Assembly: GCF_019048065.1 (NCBI RefSeq)
Contig: NZ_CP077291.1
Span: 1,984,001-2,048,000 of the forward strand
Direction of reading: 5' to 3'
From: Citrobacter farmeri
Lineage (GTDB): Bacteria; Pseudomonadota; Gammaproteobacteria; Enterobacterales; Enterobacteriaceae
Length of the DNA stretch: 64,000 nucleotides
Part shown: positions 62,354-64,000 of the stretch, in pieces
How the letters are laid out: each line of letters starts with the position of its first letter
Numbering within the stretch: position 1 is the first letter of the stretch
Notes under the pieces: generated by a model
The model's database searches: none
The model's input: the letters and a program-made list of their open reading frames with translations, nothing else
What the model was told of the DNA's origin: nothing
Program-made: the position numbers and the translations under genes

Positions 62354-63610
62354 ATGACCCTTTTAGCGCTCGGCATTAACCATAAGACGGCACCTGTATC
62401 GCTGCGAGAACGCGTAACGTTTTCGCCGGACACGCTCGATCAGGCGCTGGAAAGCCTGCTTGCGCAGCCAATGGTGCAGGGCGGCGTAGTCTTGTCGACG
62501 TGCAATCGCACGGAGCTGTATCTCAGCGTGGAAGAGCAGGACAATCTGCAAGAGGCGCTGATTCGTTGGTTATGCGACTACCATAATCTCAACGAAGAGG
62601 AGCTGCGCAACAGCCTCTACTGGCATCAGGATAACGACGCCGTCAGTCACCTGATGCGTGTCGCCAGCGGTCTGGATTCGCTGGTGCTGGGTGAACCGCA
62701 GATTCTCGGTCAGGTGAAAAAGGCCTTTGCGGATTCGCAGAAAGGCCACCTGAACGCCAGCGCGCTGGAACGCATGTTCCAGAAATCTTTCTCCGTCGCC
62801 AAACGAGTCCGTACGGAAACCGATATCGGCGCCAGCGCGGTGTCCGTTGCGTTTGCCGCCTGTACGCTGGCGCGCCAGATCTTTGAATCGCTTTCCGCGG
62901 TTACCGTGCTGCTGGTTGGCGCGGGCGAAACCATCGAACTGGTGGCGCGTCATCTGCGCGAACACAAAGTGCAGAAGATGATTATCGCCAACCGCACCCG
63001 CGAACGGGCACAGGTTCTTGCCGATGAAGTCGGTGCCGAAGTCATTGCGCTCAGCGATATCGACGAACGTCTGCAAGAAGCCGACATTATCATCAGTTCA
63101 ACCGCCAGTCCGTTGCCCATCATCGGCAAAGGGATGGTGGAGCGCGCGCTGAAAAGCCGTCGCAATCAGCCGATGCTGCTGGTGGATATCGCCGTTCCGC
63201 GCGATGTCGAACCGGAAGTCGGCAAACTGGCTAACGCCTATCTCTATAGCGTTGACGATCTGCAAAGCATCATTTCGCACAACCTGGCGCAGCGCAAAGC
63301 CGCGGCGGTGGAAGCCGAAACGATCGTCGCGCAGGAAACCAGCGAGTTTATGGCCTGGCTGCGCGCTCAGGGTGCCAGTGAAACCATTCGTGAATACCGT
63401 AGTCAGTCTGAGCAGGTACGTGATGAATTGACCGCGAAGGCGCTTGCTGCTCTGGAACAGGGCGGCGACGCGCAGGCCATTATGCAGGATCTGGCGTGGA
63501 AACTGACCAACCGCCTGATTCATGCGCCAACCAAATCTCTTCAGCAGGCCGCCCGTGACGGGGATGACGAACGCCTGAATATTTTGCGCGACAGCCTCGG
63601 GCTGGAGTAG
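62354..63610 (+). CDS. hemA: Glutamyl-tRNA reductase
   Basis: 418 residues, E. coli length. Catalytic Cys50 in [14 protein letters not shown] Rossmann region [14 protein letters not shown] (near 190) and C-terminal dimerisation domain. First step of tetrapyrrole synthesis from Glu-tRNA; shared precursor path for haem and corrinoids. Confidence 0.98.
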   Translation: MTLLALGINHKTAPVSLRERVTFSPDTLDQALESLLAQPMVQGGVVLSTCNRTELYLSVEEQDNLQEALIRWLCDYHNLNEEELRNSLYWHQDNDAVSHLMRVASGLDSLVLGEPQILGQVKKAFADSQKGHLNASALERMFQKSFSVAKRVRTETDIGASAVSVAFAACTLARQIFESLSAVTVLLVGAGETIELVARHLREHKVQKMIIANRTRERAQVLADEVGAEVIALSDIDERLQEADIIISSTASPLPIIGKGMVERALKSRRNQPMLLVDIAVPRDVEPEVGKLANAYLYSVDDLQSIISHNLAQRKAAAVEAETIVAQETSEFMAWLRAQGASETIREYRSQSEQVRDELTAKALAALEQGGDAQAIMQDLAWKLTNRLIHAPTKSLQQAARDGDDERLNILRDSLGLE

Positions 63611-63647
63611 CAACACACCCTTCTTTCTACAAGGTGCATTTACGCCT

Positions 63648-64000
63648 ATGAAGCCTTCTATCGTTGCCAAACTGGAAGCCCTGCATGAACGCCATGAAGA
63701 AGTTCAGGCGCTGCTGGGTGATGCGGGAACCATCGCAGACCAGGAACGTTTTCGCGCACTGTCGCGCGAGTATGCACAACTAAGCGATGTTTCTCGCTGT
63801 TTTACGGACTGGCAACAGATTCAGGACGATATCGAAACAGCACAAATGATGCTCGACGATCCTGAAATGCGTGAAATGGCGCAGGAAGAACTGCGCGAAG
63901 CGAAAGACAAAAGCGAACAACTGGAACAGCAGTTACAGGTACTGCTGCTGCCGAAAGATCCGGACGATGAGTACAATGCGTTTCTGGAAGTTCGCGCCGG
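63648..64000 (+). CDS. prfA: Peptide chain release factor 1, 3' end beyond window
   Basis: ATG 63648 opens a frame reading [20 protein letters not shown] and staying open to the right edge (about 117 codons). It is the N-terminal helical domain of RF1, before the PxT and GGQ motifs, and sits 37 bases after hemA as in E. coli. Confidence 0.97.
   Translation, partial: MKPSIVAKLEALHERHEEVQALLGDAGTIADQERFRALSREYAQLSDVSRCFTDWQQIQDDIETAQMMLDDPEMREMAQEELREAKDKSEQLEQQLQVLLLPKDPDDEYNAFLEVRA

Noticed and set aside
62570..63670. Long minus-strand frames opposite hemA
   Set aside because: Antisense shadows of a complete hemA.

Overview
The window is enterobacterial chromosome, most likely Citrobacter. 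The backbone matches the Escherichia coli K-12 26-27 min region: umuC, minCDE, ycgLMN, dsbB, nhaB, fadR, ycgB, dadAX, cvrA, ldcA, emtA, ycgR, ymgE, treA, dhaKLM/dhaR, ychF, pth, ychH, dauA, prs, ispE, lolB, hemA, prfA. A chromosomal class A beta-lactamase with a divergent AmpR-like regulator points to the amalonaticus/farmeri/sedlakii/rodentium side of the genus rather than the ampC-bearing freundii side. The genus call is inferred from remembered protein similarity and gene order; no search was run.

Layout. 1-10.4 kb is accessory-rich: a cut-off GntR-family regulator, an SOS-controlled umuC without umuD, an MBL-fold hydrolase, a Rid protein / hydroxyaspartate-type ammonia-lyase / YheO-type regulator cluster, an AlaE-family exporter, a tRNA-like element with a broken anticodon stem, the beta-lactamase and its regulator, uspF, Zur-controlled zinT, and a chromosomal aadA. 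10.4-26.2 kb is conserved core, from minE to ymgE, with REP elements. 26.3-28.5 kb is a Fur-type-controlled TonB-dependent siderophore receptor, followed by core treA and the dihydroxyacetone kinase operon with its activator. 35.7-48.0 kb is accessory: an unrecognised 489-residue protein, a 74-residue protein, a deoC paralogue with a GntR/UTRA regulator and shared operator-like palindromes, the rarA-oqxA-oqxB-oqxR efflux locus, a decayed GGDEF gene and a sigma-28-driven chemoreceptor. Core resumes with ychF, pth and ychH.

The standout region is 50.5-56.9 kb, between ychH and dauA. One minus-strand operon begins with a clear cobalamin riboswitch and encodes a BtuFCD/FecBCD-type ABC importer, then a pseudoazurin, then a complete cytochrome bc1 complex (Rieske protein, cytochrome b, cytochrome c1). 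Six of the seven genes are separated by 12 bases or less. The ligand residues for all metal centres are present. A bc1 complex is not part of the normal enterobacterial respiratory chain, so a corrinoid-controlled quinol-to-blue-copper electron route here is the best candidate for an undescribed system. A GNAT acetyltransferase lies between it and dauA, and the window then ends in the prs-ispE-lolB / hemA-prfA core.

Many starts were moved from the longest possible reading frame to codons supported by ribosome binding sites and by the known N-termini of the families (umuC, zinT, aadA, minC, dsbB, nhaB, fadR, dadA, cvrA, dhaK, dhaR, oqxA, prs and others).
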